Shown here one piece after another: positions 8,111 through 15,006 of a DNA stretch of 64,000 nt. The notes beneath the pieces are model-generated. The model was not told where the DNA came from. It ran no database searches and was given only the letters and a program-made list of their open reading frames with translations. This DNA is from a virus. The stretch is taken from the IMG/VR virus record IMGVR_UViG_3300008107_000017, positions 62,001 through 126,000 of that record. One strand, given 5' to 3'. How positions within the stretch are numbered: the first letter of the stretch is position 1; every line of letters begins with the position of its first letter. The position numbers and the translations under genes were made by a program.

Positions 8111-8167
8111 AGGATACATACAGCAAATTTTATCAAACTGCAACTTTGAAGCCAAAACGTATCCTGT
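8111..8167 (+). ncRNA. candidate structured RNA B (57 nt), paralogue of RNA A
   Basis: AGGATAC (8111-8117) pairs with GTATCCT (8159-8165). It has the same 57-nt length as the element at 7422 and shares the CATACAGCAA and AAACTRCAAC blocks. It sits between tRNA-Pro and tRNA-Thr with no ORF. Confidence 0.5.
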
Positions 8168-8172
8168 ATTTT

Positions 8173-8245
8173 GCCTCTGTAGCTCAGTTGGTAGAGCTAC
8201 TGATTTGTAATCAGTGGGTCGTAGGTTCGAATCCTATCGGAGGCT
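8173..8245 (+). tRNA. tRNA-Thr(TGT)
   Basis: Acceptor GCCTCTG pairs with CGGAGGC, discriminator T. The anticodon loop is TTTGTAA. CCA is not encoded. Confidence 0.94.
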
Positions 8246-8257
8246 CAAACATTATTT

Positions 8258-8331
8258 GGTCCGTTCGTCTAATTGGTTAGGACATCTCCCTTTCACGGAG
8301 AAGCTTACGGGTTCGATCCCCGTACGGACTA
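8258..8331 (+). tRNA. tRNA-Glu(TTC)
   Basis: Acceptor GGTCCGT pairs with ACGGACT (first pair G-U), discriminator A. The anticodon loop is CTTTCAC. CCA is not encoded. Confidence 0.92.
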
Positions 8332-8337
8332 CAACAT

Positions 8338-8412
8338 TGCGGGGTGGACTGGAGATGGTTCCAGCTCGGTCTCATAAGCCGAACCACATGGGTTCGATTC
8401 CCATCCCCGCAA
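8338..8412 (+). tRNA. tRNA-Met(CAT), possibly initiator-like
   Basis: Acceptor TGCGGGG pairs with CCCCGCA, discriminator A. The anticodon loop is CTCATAA. The GCGGGG acceptor and CCCCGCAAC end recall initiator tRNA, but the first pair is T-A rather than mismatched and the anticodon stem lacks the three G-C pairs of initiators. An Ile tRNA with modified CAT is a further alternative. Confidence 0.88.
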
Positions 8413-8416
8413 CAAA

Positions 8417-8511
8417 GGTGGTATCTAGACGAAAATGAAATTCCTGCTGTGAAGTCGACTTAATCAGCATATTCAGAAGTAGAAATGAAGGATCGCAAAT
8501 CTTTCGCCACC
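8417..8511 (+). ncRNA. candidate structured RNA C (95 nt)
   Basis: Terminal stem GGTGG (8417-8421) with CCACC (8507-8511). Internal hairpins are TGCTG/CAGCA (8445-8449, 8465-8469) and AAGGAT/ATCTTT (8488-8493, 8499-8504, with one G-U pair) with a CGCAA loop. There is no ORF. It lies between tRNA-Met and tRNA-Asp. Confidence 0.5.
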
Positions 8512-8519
8512 CTCTTATT

Positions 8520-8596
8520 GGCTCGTTAGTAGAGATGGTTACAATGTCGCCCTGTCACGGCGAAGGTCACGGGTTCGAGTCCCGTACGGGCCGCCA
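8520..8596 (+). tRNA. tRNA-Asp(GTC)
   Basis: Acceptor GGCTCGT pairs with ACGGGCC, discriminator G, and CCA is encoded. The anticodon loop is CTGTCAC. Confidence 0.92.
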
Positions 8597-8606
8597 AAAA
8601 ATGCCG

Positions 8607-8668
8607 AGGTTAATGCATAACCTAAAGTAACACGTACGGTTACACAGTAGGAAGGCTACCTACACTTT
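8607..8668 (+). ncRNA. candidate structured RNA D (three hairpins)
   Basis: Three consecutive perfect hairpins: AGGTTA-ATGCA-TAACCT, GTAAC-ACGTACG-GTTAC and GTAGG-AAGGCTA-CCTAC. The last two are enclosed by AAAGT/ACTTT. The CACAGTAGG...CCTACA block recurs in the element at 8831, suggesting one family. Confidence 0.5.
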
Positions 8669-8742
8669 GGGGGTATAGCTCAGTTGGCTAGAGCATCTGC
8701 CTTGCACGCAGAGGGTCGTGGGTTCGAATCCCTCTACCTCCA
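8669..8742 (+). tRNA. tRNA-Ala(TGC)
   Basis: Acceptor GGGGGTA pairs with TACCTCC (G3-U70, the alanine identity pair), discriminator A. The anticodon loop is CTTGCAC. CCA is not encoded. Confidence 0.95.
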
Positions 8743-8746
8743 CTAA

Positions 8747-8819
8747 GATCTCGTAGCTCAGTTGGTAGAGCAATACACTTTTAATGTATGGGCCGCGCGT
8801 TCGAGCCGCGCCGGGATCA
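8747..8819 (+). tRNA. tRNA-Lys(TTT)
   Basis: Acceptor GATCTCG pairs with CGGGATC, discriminator A. The anticodon loop is CTTTTAA. CCA is not encoded. Confidence 0.94.
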
Positions 8820-8830
8820 CAAAAAAATCG

Positions 8831-8919
8831 TACATCATAGTTTTCCCGTTTAGGATGTAGCTATAAGATGTAAATGTGAAAGGCGCAATCACAGTAGGTT
8901 AAGCGATATCCTACAACTT
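8831..8919 (+). ncRNA. candidate structured RNA E (three hairpins)
   Basis: Hairpins TACATC/GATGTA (8831-8836, 8854-8859), TGTGA/TCACA (8875-8879, 8889-8893) and GTAGG/CCTAC (8894-8898, 8910-8914). The 3' part CACAGTAGG...CCTACAACTT resembles element D. There is no ORF. It lies between tRNA-Lys and tRNA-Leu. Confidence 0.5.
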
Positions 8920-9000
8920 GCCGAAGTGGTGGAATGGTATACACGCTGGTCTTAGGAACCAGTGCCTAACGGCTTAAGGGTTCGAGTCCCTTCTTCGGTA
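8920..9000 (+). tRNA. tRNA-Leu(TAG)
   Basis: Acceptor GCCGAAG pairs with CTTCGGT (first pair G-U), discriminator A. The anticodon loop is CTTAGGA. A variable arm (TGCCTAACGGCT) is present. CCA is not encoded. Confidence 0.92.
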
Positions 9001-9005
9001 CTAAT

Positions 9006-9080
9006 GCACCCTTAGCTCAGTGGGAGAGCATCTGCCTTACATGCAGAGGGTCGGTGGTTCGAAACCATCAGGGTGCACCA
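9006..9080 (+). tRNA. tRNA-Val(TAC)
   Basis: Acceptor GCACCCT pairs with AGGGTGC, discriminator A, and CCA is encoded (to 9080). The anticodon loop is CTTACAT. Confidence 0.93.
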
Positions 9081-9197
9081 AGAGAGATAGTGAAGCTGTA
9101 TGATATGGTCTTAATCCCGCTGACTGTCAAAAAGGCATTAGGAGATTCAGATGTGTTGATTATATCACAGAATGCCCGAAAGACCCGAAGTCTCTCT
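9081..9197 (+). ncRNA. candidate structured RNA F (117-nt rod)
   Basis: Nested stems in order: AGAGAGA/TCTCTCT (9081-9087, 9191-9197), GGTCTT/AAGACC (9107-9112, 9180-9185), GGCATT/AATGCC (9134-9139, 9171-9176), and an inner TGTG/CACA hairpin. Four correctly nested stems are hard to explain by chance. It abuts tRNA-Val and is followed by TTTT. The function is unknown. Confidence 0.6.
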
Positions 9198-9202
9198 TTT
9201 AT

Positions 9203-9285
9203 TGGAAGGTGGGTGAGTGGTTAAAACCGGCAGACTGTAAATCTGCTCTCTTCGGAGTACGGCGGTTCGAATCCGTCCCTTCCAA
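9203..9285 (+). tRNA. tRNA-Tyr(GTA)
   Basis: Acceptor TGGAAGG pairs with CCTTCCA, discriminator A. The anticodon loop is CTGTAAA and there is a long variable arm (TCTCTTCGGAGTA). CCA is not encoded. Confidence 0.93.
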
Positions 9286-9290
9286 CATTT

Positions 9291-9364
9291 GGACCTTTAG
9301 CTCAGTTGGTTAGAGCATCGGACTCATAATCCGCAGGTCGCAGGTTCGAGCCCTGCAAGGTCCA
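9291..9364 (+). tRNA. tRNA-Met(CAT), elongator-like
   Basis: Acceptor GGACCTT pairs with AAGGTCC, discriminator A. The anticodon loop is CTCATAA with a CGGA/TCCG stem. The form resembles an elongator Met tRNA. An Ile tRNA with a modified CAT anticodon cannot be excluded. Confidence 0.9.
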
Positions 9365-9369
9365 CATTT

Positions 9370-9442
9370 AGTCGATTAGTTCAATTGGATAGAACACTTG
9401 ACTACGGATCAAGAGATAAGGGTTCGAGTCCTTTATTGACTA
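9370..9442 (+). tRNA. tRNA-Arg(ACG)
   Basis: Acceptor AGTCGAT pairs with ATTGACT, discriminator A. The anticodon loop is CTACGGA; A34 would normally be deaminated to inosine. CCA is not encoded. Confidence 0.92.
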
Positions 9443-9447
9443 CTAAT

Positions 9448-9520
9448 GGTGATGTAGCTCAGTTGGTAGAGCAAAGGACTGAAAATCCTTGTGTCGGCGG
9501 TTCGATTCCGTCCATCACCA
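9448..9520 (+). tRNA. tRNA-Phe(GAA)
   Basis: Acceptor GGTGATG pairs with CATCACC, discriminator A. The anticodon loop is CTGAAAA. CCA is not encoded. Confidence 0.94.
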
Positions 9521-9522
9521 CT

Positions 9523-9599
9523 AAGTAATAGGTAAGCATCTAAGGGGTCTCCTATGTAATATTAGGGCGTGTCTAACCCAAAGCCTCTGCTTATTACTT
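9523..9599 (+). ncRNA. candidate structured RNA G (77 nt)
   Basis: Terminal stem AAGTAATA (9523-9530) with TATTACTT (9592-9599), an extension AAGC/GCTT across a short bulge, and an internal TTAG...CTAA hairpin. There is no ORF. It lies between tRNA-Phe and tRNA-Asn. Confidence 0.5.
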
Positions 9600-9603
9600 T
9601 TAT

Positions 9604-9675
9604 TCCTCGGTAGCTCAGAGGCAGAGCACATGACTGTTAATCATGGGGTCGGGATATCGTAATTCCCCCGGGGAG
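9604..9675 (+). tRNA. tRNA-Asn(GTT) with deviant T loop
   Basis: Acceptor TCCTCGG pairs with CCGGGGA, discriminator G. The anticodon loop is CTGTTAA. The T arm reads GGGAT-ATCGTAA-TTCCC: position 54 is A instead of T, and the stem's last pair is T-T. All other tRNAs here keep TTCGA. Function may be reduced. CCA is not encoded. Confidence 0.85.
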
Positions 9676-9733
9676 CAAAAACGCTTAATAGAACAAAGTA
9701 CAAGTTCAGAACAGGGTGCGGGTCCTGTGACAT
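9676..9733 (+). ncRNA. candidate structured spacer RNA H
   Basis: Two hairpins, GAAC-AAAGTACAA-GTTC (9691-9707) and ACAGG/CCTGT (9711-9715, 9724-9728), fill the 58-nt spacer between tRNA-Asn and tRNA-Ile. No terminal stem is seen, so support is weaker than for the other elements. Confidence 0.3.
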
Positions 9734-9807
9734 TGGAATATAGCTCAGTTGGTTAGAGCATTCGTCTGATACGCGAAGGGTCGGCAGTTCGAGTCTGCCT
9801 ATTCCAA
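9734..9807 (+). tRNA. tRNA-Ile(GAT)
   Basis: Acceptor TGGAATA pairs with TATTCCA, discriminator A. The anticodon loop is CTGATAC. CCA is not encoded. Confidence 0.94.
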
Positions 9808-9812
9808 CACAT

Positions 9813-9887
9813 GGTGGTTATAGCTCAGTTGGTTAGAGCATCTGATTGTGGTTCAGAAGGTCGTGGGTTCGACTCCCATTAATCACC
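9813..9887 (+). tRNA. tRNA-His(GTG)
   Basis: Acceptor GTGGTTA pairs with TAATCAC, with the His-specific extra G at -1 (9813) opposite C73. The anticodon loop is TTGTGGT. Confidence 0.93.
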
Positions 9888-9893
9888 CATAAT

Positions 9894-9964
9894 GGCACTA
9901 TGGCCGAGTGGTTAGGTGGAGGTCTGCAAAACCTTTCACACAGGTTCGATTCCTGTTGGTGCCT
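9894..9964 (+). tRNA. tRNA-Cys(GCA)
   Basis: Acceptor GGCACTA pairs with TGGTGCC, discriminator T. The anticodon loop is CTGCAAA. CCA is not encoded. Confidence 0.93.
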
Positions 9965-9972
9965 CAATAAAT

Positions 9973-10045
9973 GCGTCTGTAGCTCAGTTGGTAGAGCACT
10001 GGTCTCCAAAACCAGGTGTCGGTGGTTCGAACCCATCCAGGCGTG
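9973..10045 (+). tRNA. tRNA-Trp(CCA)
   Basis: Acceptor GCGTCTG pairs with CAGGCGT (first pair G-U), discriminator G. The anticodon loop is CTCCAAA. CCA is not encoded. Confidence 0.92.
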
Positions 10046-10062
10046 CGAAATACATAAAATGA

Positions 10063-10512
10063 ATGAAGGTGTTTAGAAAGACAAATGGAGTCAAGGTTAA
10101 TGTGATAGATCACACCCTCGAGCAGTTAAAGAATTATCCTCATGCATCGATTCACATTGGAACCGATTCACAAAATCATGGTGATGTAACTATGTATAGC
10201 ACAGTGATAGCATATCGCTTTGGATCATCAGGTGTACATTATATTTTTACTAAACATAAAATGCCAAAGATCACTGATATGTGGACACGTCTTTGGAAAG
10301 AAGCCGAGATGAGTATTGAAACCGCTGAATGGCTTACACAACAGATTAATGTTAAGGTTCAAATTGATATGGACTATAACGGAGATGAAGAACACAAATC
10401 ATATAGAATTATTTCTGCGGCTAAAGGGTGGGCAAATTCTCTGGGCTATAAAGTAAATGTAAAACCTAACGAGCAAATTGCAACTCGTGCAGCTGATTAT
10501 TGCTGTAGATAA
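10063..10512 (+). CDS. YkuK-like (DUF458) RNase H-fold protein inside the tRNA array
   Basis: 149 residues. The N-terminal half carries HIGTDSQNHGDVTMYSTVIA, the signature of the DUF458/YkuK family. That family is predicted to adopt an RNase H-like fold, with the Asp of GTDSQ as a likely metal ligand and further acidic positions in the DMDYNGDEE segment. The biochemical role of the family is not established. It is the only protein gene inside the tRNA array, between tRNA-Trp and tRNA-Ser, and its stop lies 1 bp before tRNA-Ser. A role in RNA processing is therefore an attractive inference. The start is the ATG at 10063; the out-of-frame ATG at 10059 ends after five codons. Confidence 0.75.
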   Translation: MKVFRKTNGVKVNVIDHTLEQLKNYPHASIHIGTDSQNHGDVTMYSTVIAYRFGSSGVHYIFTKHKMPKITDMWTRLWKEAEMSIETAEWLTQQINVKVQIDMDYNGDEEHKSYRIISAAKGWANSLGYKVNVKPNEQIATRAADYCCR

Positions 10513-10513
10513 A

Positions 10514-10598
10514 GGAAGGTTACCCAAGTGGTGAAGGGGGCAGTTTGCTAAACTGTTAGGTCGGCAACGGCGCGAGGGTTCGATCCCCTCACCTTCCG
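10514..10598 (+). tRNA. tRNA-Ser(GCT)
   Basis: Acceptor GGAAGGT pairs with ACCTTCC, discriminator G. The anticodon loop is TTGCTAA, with a long variable arm. CCA is not encoded. It is the last RNA gene of the array. Confidence 0.93.
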
Positions 10599-10648
10599 CT
10601 CTTTCAGAAATCATATCTATGTATTATATTTGAATAAATAGTTTAGGT

Positions 10649-10846
10649 ATGAAAAAGGATTTTATTTGGGTACGCAGGGTTATCCTAAACAAAGACAACA
10701 AGACCGTTCATTACGAGTCTTTGGTTAAACTTATTCATTTGTTTTCAGCAAAATGGAAACATAATGAAAAAGATCCACGATTTAGGGAAGCCTATAATTC
10801 ATATAAAGCCTTTCTGAAACTTACACTTAGACATCAATATAATTAA
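10649..10846 (+). CDS. small basic hypothetical protein
   Basis: 65 residues, rich in Lys/His/Arg (KKDFIWVRRVILNKDNKTVH, LKLTLRHQYN). It stands alone between the tRNA array and the topoisomerase genes. No family is recognised. Confidence 0.55.
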   Translation: MKKDFIWVRRVILNKDNKTVHYESLVKLIHLFSAKWKHNEKDPRFREAYNSYKAFLKLTLRHQYN

Positions 10847-10865
10847 ACCAAACAGAGTTTTAGCA

Positions 10866-10875
10866 TATAAAAATA
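10866..10875 (+). promoter_or_regulatory. late-promoter-like TATAAAAATA before topoisomerase
   Basis: TATAAAAATA lies 6 bp before the start codon at 10882. The close spacing means it could also be part of the A-rich initiation region used without Shine-Dalgarno. Confidence 0.4.
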
Positions 10876-10881
10876 AAAGGT

Positions 10882-12759
10882 ATGGCCGTAAGTGTAGAAA
10901 AGAGGTATCAAAAACTTACTGACACTGAACACGTTCTCCTTCGTCCAGGTATGTACATCGGTTCAATTAAACCGCATACCGAGGAAGTATTTCTTCTTAA
11001 CGAAAAGAAAGGTAAATTTGAACCTACGGAGATTACTTATAATCCAGGTTTCATAAAACTTTTTGACGAGATCGTATCAAATTCAGTTGATGAACATAAA
11101 AGAAATCCTCAACTTAACCAGATTAAAATTACTATTGATGAAGTATCTGGCAGAATATCAATCTGGGATAATGGAGGAATTCCTGTAGAGATCCATAAAG
11201 AGTACGGAGAATGGGTTCCAGAAATGATCTTTAGTAATCTTAAGACTGGTAGTAATTTTGATGATACTGAAGACCGTACTGTTGTAGGTACTAATGGTGT
11301 AGGTAGTACATTAACCAATATCTTTAGTAAAGAATTCAAAATTGAAACATGTGATGGTAAAAAATCATTTGTGCAGGTATTTTCAGATAACATGTCCAAA
11401 AAGACAGAACCTGTAATTAAATCACATAAGAAAGGCTATACTGAAATTTCTTATATTGCAGATTTTGAAAGATTTGGAATGAAGAAAATTGATAAGTCTT
11501 CTCTGCAAATGATTCAGAAAAGGCTTTATGATATTGCTGCATGTAATACTTTGCTTAAGATCTATCTTAATGATACCTTAATATCGTTTAAGAACTTTAA
11601 AGAATATGCAGATCTTTATACTGATAATGTTTTCTATGAACAGTCTCCTAATTGGAAAATTGGTATAGGACATTCAACATCAGGATTTAAAGCAATATCA
11701 TTCGTCAATTCGGTTGAAACAAAGGATGGTGGCACCCATGTTAATAATGTTACATTTCAAATCATCCAATACCTTAGAGAAAAGATTAAGAAAAAATATC
11801 GGGTTGATGTAAAACCAACCGATCTAAAACAACACATCTTTCTCTTTATTGATTGCACAGTTATTAATCCTGCATTCTCGTCTCAAACTAAGGAGAAACT
11901 CATTACTGAACCTAAAGACTTTGGGAGTATACATGAACTATCAGAAAAGATTCTTAAACAAGTATTTGCATCTGAAATCATCCAATCTGTTCTTGACTGG
12001 ATTGAAAGAAAGCAGGCAGCCGAAGAAAGAGCAAAACTTAGAAAATTAAATAATAACCTCGATAAGTCAAAGGTAATTAAATTAATCGATGCTAAGAAAA
12101 CCGGTGATAGAAAAAATTGTACTCTTGCAATATTTGAAGGTGACTCTGCATCCTCTGCGTTTCGTCGTTACCGTGATCCGCTAACGCAAGGTGCGTTTCC
12201 TCTTCGCGGTAAATTTATTAATGTAAGAGAGATTCCTGATTCAAAGGTGGTACAAAATAAAGAAGTACAATCTCTTATGGCTGCAATAGGATTAAAGATT
12301 GGTCATGAACCAAAGGACTTAAGATATGGTAAGATCTTATTCTATACTGATGCCGATGTTGATGGGAATTCAATTTCTGCATTGCTAATTAATTTCTTTG
12401 GTAAATATTGGCCTGAGTTATTTGAAGAAGGTAAAGTTCTTAAGGTAGAAACACCTCTTATGGTAGCAAAGAAAGGAAAGGAAACTTTAAGCTTTTATTC
12501 TGAAGAAGATTATAAAGAATGGGAGTTAAAACAAAAATCATTATCCTCATGGAATATTGAATATAAGAAAGGATTGGCTGCATTGGAGGACGATGAATAT
12601 CAGGAGATCATTAGAAGCCCTAGATCATACTTTCTTACCAGAGATAATGGATTTAACAGTACATTAAATATCTGGTTTGCAGGTGACTCTAGCCCTCGTA
12701 AAAAGAAGATTCTAGGCGAATCTGTTGAAATTAAAACAAGCAATAAATCTCTTTTCTAA
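10882..12759 (+). CDS. DNA topoisomerase II ATPase/TOPRIM subunit (T4 gp39+gp60-like)
   Basis: 625 residues. The GHKL ATPase comprises the N-box LFDEIVSNSVDE (~60-71), WDNGGIPV (~95-103) and the ATP-lid GTNGVGSTLTNIFS (~139-152). After the transducer domain comes a TOPRIM domain with FEGDSAS (~417) and DADVDGNSI (~496), which bind the catalytic Mg. T4 splits this protein between genes 39 and 60; here it is one chain. With gp52 it forms the phage type II topoisomerase used in replication initiation and supercoil relief. It overlaps the gp52 gene by one base. Confidence 0.95.
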   Translation: MAVSVEKRYQKLTDTEHVLLRPGMYIGSIKPHTEEVFLLNEKKGKFEPTEITYNPGFIKLFDEIVSNSVDEHKRNPQLNQIKITIDEVSGRISIWDNGGIPVEIHKEYGEWVPEMIFSNLKTGSNFDDTEDRTVVGTNGVGSTLTNIFSKEFKIETCDGKKSFVQVFSDNMSKKTEPVIKSHKKGYTEISYIADFERFGMKKIDKSSLQMIQKRLYDIAACNTLLKIYLNDTLISFKNFKEYADLYTDNVFYEQSPNWKIGIGHSTSGFKAISFVNSVETKDGGTHVNNVTFQIIQYLREKIKKKYRVDVKPTDLKQHIFLFIDCTVINPAFSSQTKEKLITEPKDFGSIHELSEKILKQVFASEIIQSVLDWIERKQAAEERAKLRKLNNNLDKSKVIKLIDAKKTGDRKNCTLAIFEGDSASSAFRRYRDPLTQGAFPLRGKFINVREIPDSKVVQNKEVQSLMAAIGLKIGHEPKDLRYGKILFYTDADVDGNSISALLINFFGKYWPELFEEGKVLKVETPLMVAKKGKETLSFYSEEDYKEWELKQKSLSSWNIEYKKGLAALEDDEYQEIIRSPRSYFLTRDNGFNSTLNIWFAGDSSPRKKKILGESVEIKTSNKSLF

Positions 12760-14102
12760 TGGAAAAAAGAACAGTAACATCATTCTTTGATAAAGAATAT
12801 TTGGAGTATGCCAAATATGTTGTAGAAAATCGTGCAATCCCTAGCTGTATTGACGGTCTTAAACCAACACAACGGAAGGTCGTTTTCGTGGCAAATAAAA
12901 TCTGGAAAAATGGAGCAGAAAAGCCAATGAAACTATTCCAACTTGCAGGCCGTGTAGCGGCAGAGGCATATTATCATCATGGTAATACTTCCTTGGAATC
13001 TGCTATGGTTGGTATGGCACAGAAGTTTAAGAACTCTTTACCTCTTTTGGATGGCATTGGCCAATTTGGATCTTTACGTTCCCCTTCTGCCGGTGCACCT
13101 CGTTACATCAGTGCAAAATTACATCCTAATTTTAGATTAATTTATCAGGATTTTGACCTTCTTAATAATAAGATTGAAGAAGGTGTAGAAATTGAACCAG
13201 ACTTCTTTCTTCCTATCGTTCCAACCGTTATCTTAAATGGATCTTCTGGTATTGCTGTAGGATTTGCAACTAACATTCTTAATCGTAATCCTAAAGATGT
13301 AGTTGAAGCATGTTTGGCCGTTCTTAAGGATAAGAAGATTAAAACACTTCCTCCTTGGTTAAGTGAATTTAAGGGATCATTTACTAGAGATCCTGGTAAT
13401 CCTAATACGTGGAAGATTAGTGGATCATATGAAATAGTAAATAGTACAACAGTAAAAGTAACAGAAATTCCACCTTCATTTACTTATGAGAGATATGAAG
13501 AGTGGTTAAACGCTCTGGTTGATAAAAAGATCATTGTTGATTATGAAGATAATTCATCAGATAAAATTGAATACCTTCTTAAATTTCAACGAGCAATTCT
13601 TAAGGACTATATTTCAAAGGATAGACTAGAAAATCTGTTAAAGATTCATTCACAAGAAACTGAAAACCTTACCACTATCGATGAGACTGGTAAATTAAAG
13701 ATCTTTACCAAAGCTGAAGATATTGTAACCCACTTTGTTGGAATAAGACTTCAGTATTATCATAAGAGAAAGGCCTATCTTCTTGATAAATTAGGAAGAG
13801 AGCTTCTTATCATATCAAATAAGGCAAGATTCATTAAAGATATTATTGAAGGAAAACTTAAGGTAAATAATGTAGCAAAAGATATCATTGTTAAATACCT
13901 GGAAGATAACAAATATGATAAGATTGATGGTTCATATACATACCTATTAAGTATGGCAATCTATTCATTAACTAAGGAGAGATTTGAAGAACTACTTAAA
14001 CAAAAAACAGAAAAGGAATCTGAGGTAGAAGCCATTAAGAAAACTGATCCTAAGGACATGTATATAACTGATCTTGAACAATTGAAAAAATCATTAGGGT
14101 AA
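12759..14102 (+). CDS. DNA topoisomerase II cleavage subunit (T4 gp52-like)
   Basis: 447 residues, T4 gp52 size. The N-terminus (IPSCIDGLKPTQRKVVFVA) is the GyrA/ParC-type winged-helix DNA gate. The catalytic Tyr is Tyr116 in SAGAPRYISAKL, with the preceding Arg as the usual partner. A tower region and a long coiled coil (~310-440) follow. It cleaves and religates both DNA strands with the ATPase subunit encoded immediately upstream; the ATG shares the A of the upstream TAA. Confidence 0.95.
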   Translation: MEKRTVTSFFDKEYLEYAKYVVENRAIPSCIDGLKPTQRKVVFVANKIWKNGAEKPMKLFQLAGRVAAEAYYHHGNTSLESAMVGMAQKFKNSLPLLDGIGQFGSLRSPSAGAPRYISAKLHPNFRLIYQDFDLLNNKIEEGVEIEPDFFLPIVPTVILNGSSGIAVGFATNILNRNPKDVVEACLAVLKDKKIKTLPPWLSEFKGSFTRDPGNPNTWKISGSYEIVNSTTVKVTEIPPSFTYERYEEWLNALVDKKIIVDYEDNSSDKIEYLLKFQRAILKDYISKDRLENLLKIHSQETENLTTIDETGKLKIFTKAEDIVTHFVGIRLQYYHKRKAYLLDKLGRELLIISNKARFIKDIIEGKLKVNNVAKDIIVKYLEDNKYDKIDGSYTYLLSMAIYSLTKERFEELLKQKTEKESEVEAIKKTDPKDMYITDLEQLKKSLG

Positions 14103-14125
14103 TGAAACTTATTAAGATACTTCAA

Positions 14126-14136
14126 TATAAAAAATA
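14126..14136 (+). promoter_or_regulatory. late-promoter-like TATAAAAAATA
   Basis: An AT-rich TATA(A)nTA motif in the gap after the topoisomerase genes, 5 bp before the small gene at 14142. Confidence 0.35.
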
Positions 14137-14141
14137 AATCC

Positions 14142-14303
14142 ATGAAAACATTTATTATAGTAGGTTCAGGAGTTAAGTGGACGTGTAAGGCAAATACCGA
14201 GGAAGAAGCATGGGAATCCTTATCTAAAATTAAAGTATTACCTATCACAGAACTAAAGAAAATGTTTAAAGTATTAAACGGTGATCAATCAAAAAATCAA
14301 TAA
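14142..14303 (+). CDS. small hypothetical protein (53 aa)
   Basis: A short frame opening MKTFIIVGSGVKWTCKANTE, then an amphipathic helix and KVLNGDQSKNQ. The TEEEAWESL pattern resembles small double-psi/ferredoxin-like phage proteins, but I cannot assign a family. It is supported by its placement behind a promoter motif and by the 1-bp gap to the next start. Confidence 0.5.
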   Translation: MKTFIIVGSGVKWTCKANTEEEAWESLSKIKVLPITELKKMFKVLNGDQSKNQ

Positions 14304-14304
14304 T

Positions 14305-14532
14305 ATGTTAATAGAACAAACCTCGATGACAGACTCATCAATGATTAAAAAAGCAGTTTATAATTTTTCTGCAAACACATTAAAAATTGAATTTAATTCA
14401 GGTACTATCTATGAATATTCAAATGTTGACTCTCAAACATATGAAGAATTTTGTAGAGCAGAATCTCAAGGAAAATTCTTTAATGAAAAAATTAAAAACA
14501 ATTTTCAAAACTCTAAACTTTTATTAGACTAA
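14305..14532 (+). CDS. KTSC-domain protein
   Basis: 75 residues from the ATG at 14305 (the GTG-started version overlaps the preceding gene). The pattern SSMIKKAVYNFSANTLKIEF, SGTIYEYSNVD, and GKFFNEKIKNNF matches the KTSC domain (found at the C-terminus of some lysyl-tRNA synthetases and as stand-alone phage/bacterial proteins). The molecular role of stand-alone KTSC proteins is unclear; nucleic-acid binding has been proposed. Confidence 0.75.
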   Translation: MLIEQTSMTDSSMIKKAVYNFSANTLKIEFNSGTIYEYSNVDSQTYEEFCRAESQGKFFNEKIKNNFQNSKLLLD

Positions 14533-14534
14533 TT

Positions 14535-14771
14535 ATGGGACCAACTAATGTAATGTATGATGCTCTCAAAGCACAATTTGAAGCACAAAAACAAAAGGCT
14601 CTTGCCACACTTACTATCTACTTAACAAATCCAGTAGGTATCGGTGAACATCCACAGCATATAGATGAAATGATGACCTTAACAAGATCTCTTGCTGAGG
14701 CCAATGATTGCATTCAAACTTTAGAAAATACCTTTGAGGTAAAAAATGCAGCCAATGAAAACGGTAACTGA
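14535..14771 (+). CDS. small helical hypothetical protein
   Basis: 78 residues, mostly helical (YDALKAQFEAQKQKALATL; DEMMTLTRSLAEANDCIQTL). It is separated by 2 bp from the KTSC gene and overlaps the next gene by 26 bp. No family is recognised. Confidence 0.55.
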   Translation: MGPTNVMYDALKAQFEAQKQKALATLTIYLTNPVGIGEHPQHIDEMMTLTRSLAEANDCIQTLENTFEVKNAANENGN

Positions 14772-15006
14772 GATAGTACAAAGACTTCTTGATGAAAGAC
14801 ATATTACTGCAGAGGAAGCCATAGTACTTTTACAAGCCGAGGTAAATAGAAATCAGCCTTTTTACATACCTAGCCCTACGCCAACCATTCAACCTTATTC
14901 TCCGCCTTATAAACCAGGCGATCTTTGGTATAGTTTTTCATCAACCTCACCAGGCACAACCGTAAACACTCCTATTGCAGGTTCAAAATCAGAAGATAAT
15001 GAATAA
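14746..15006 (+). CDS. small protein with Pro-rich tail
   Basis: 86 residues. An N-terminal helix (TEIVQRLLDERHITAEEAIV) is followed by a Pro/Tyr/Ser-rich tail (PSPTPTIQPYSPPYKPGDLW). A second ATG at 14755 would reduce the overlap with the upstream gene. The short helix resembles SHOCT-like oligomerisation segments; this is only suggestive. Confidence 0.5.
   Translation: MQPMKTVTEIVQRLLDERHITAEEAIVLLQAEVNRNQPFYIPSPTPTIQPYSPPYKPGDLWYSFSSTSPGTTVNTPIAGSKSEDNE

Noticed and set aside
8338-8412. Confident call of initiator tRNA-fMet
   Set aside because: The first acceptor pair is intact and the anticodon stem lacks the three G-C pairs; kept as Met(CAT).
7889-8438. Several ORFs on both strands over the tRNA array
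   Set aside because: Their peptides are translations of tRNA arms (repeated GSNP-like stretches) and not proteins.
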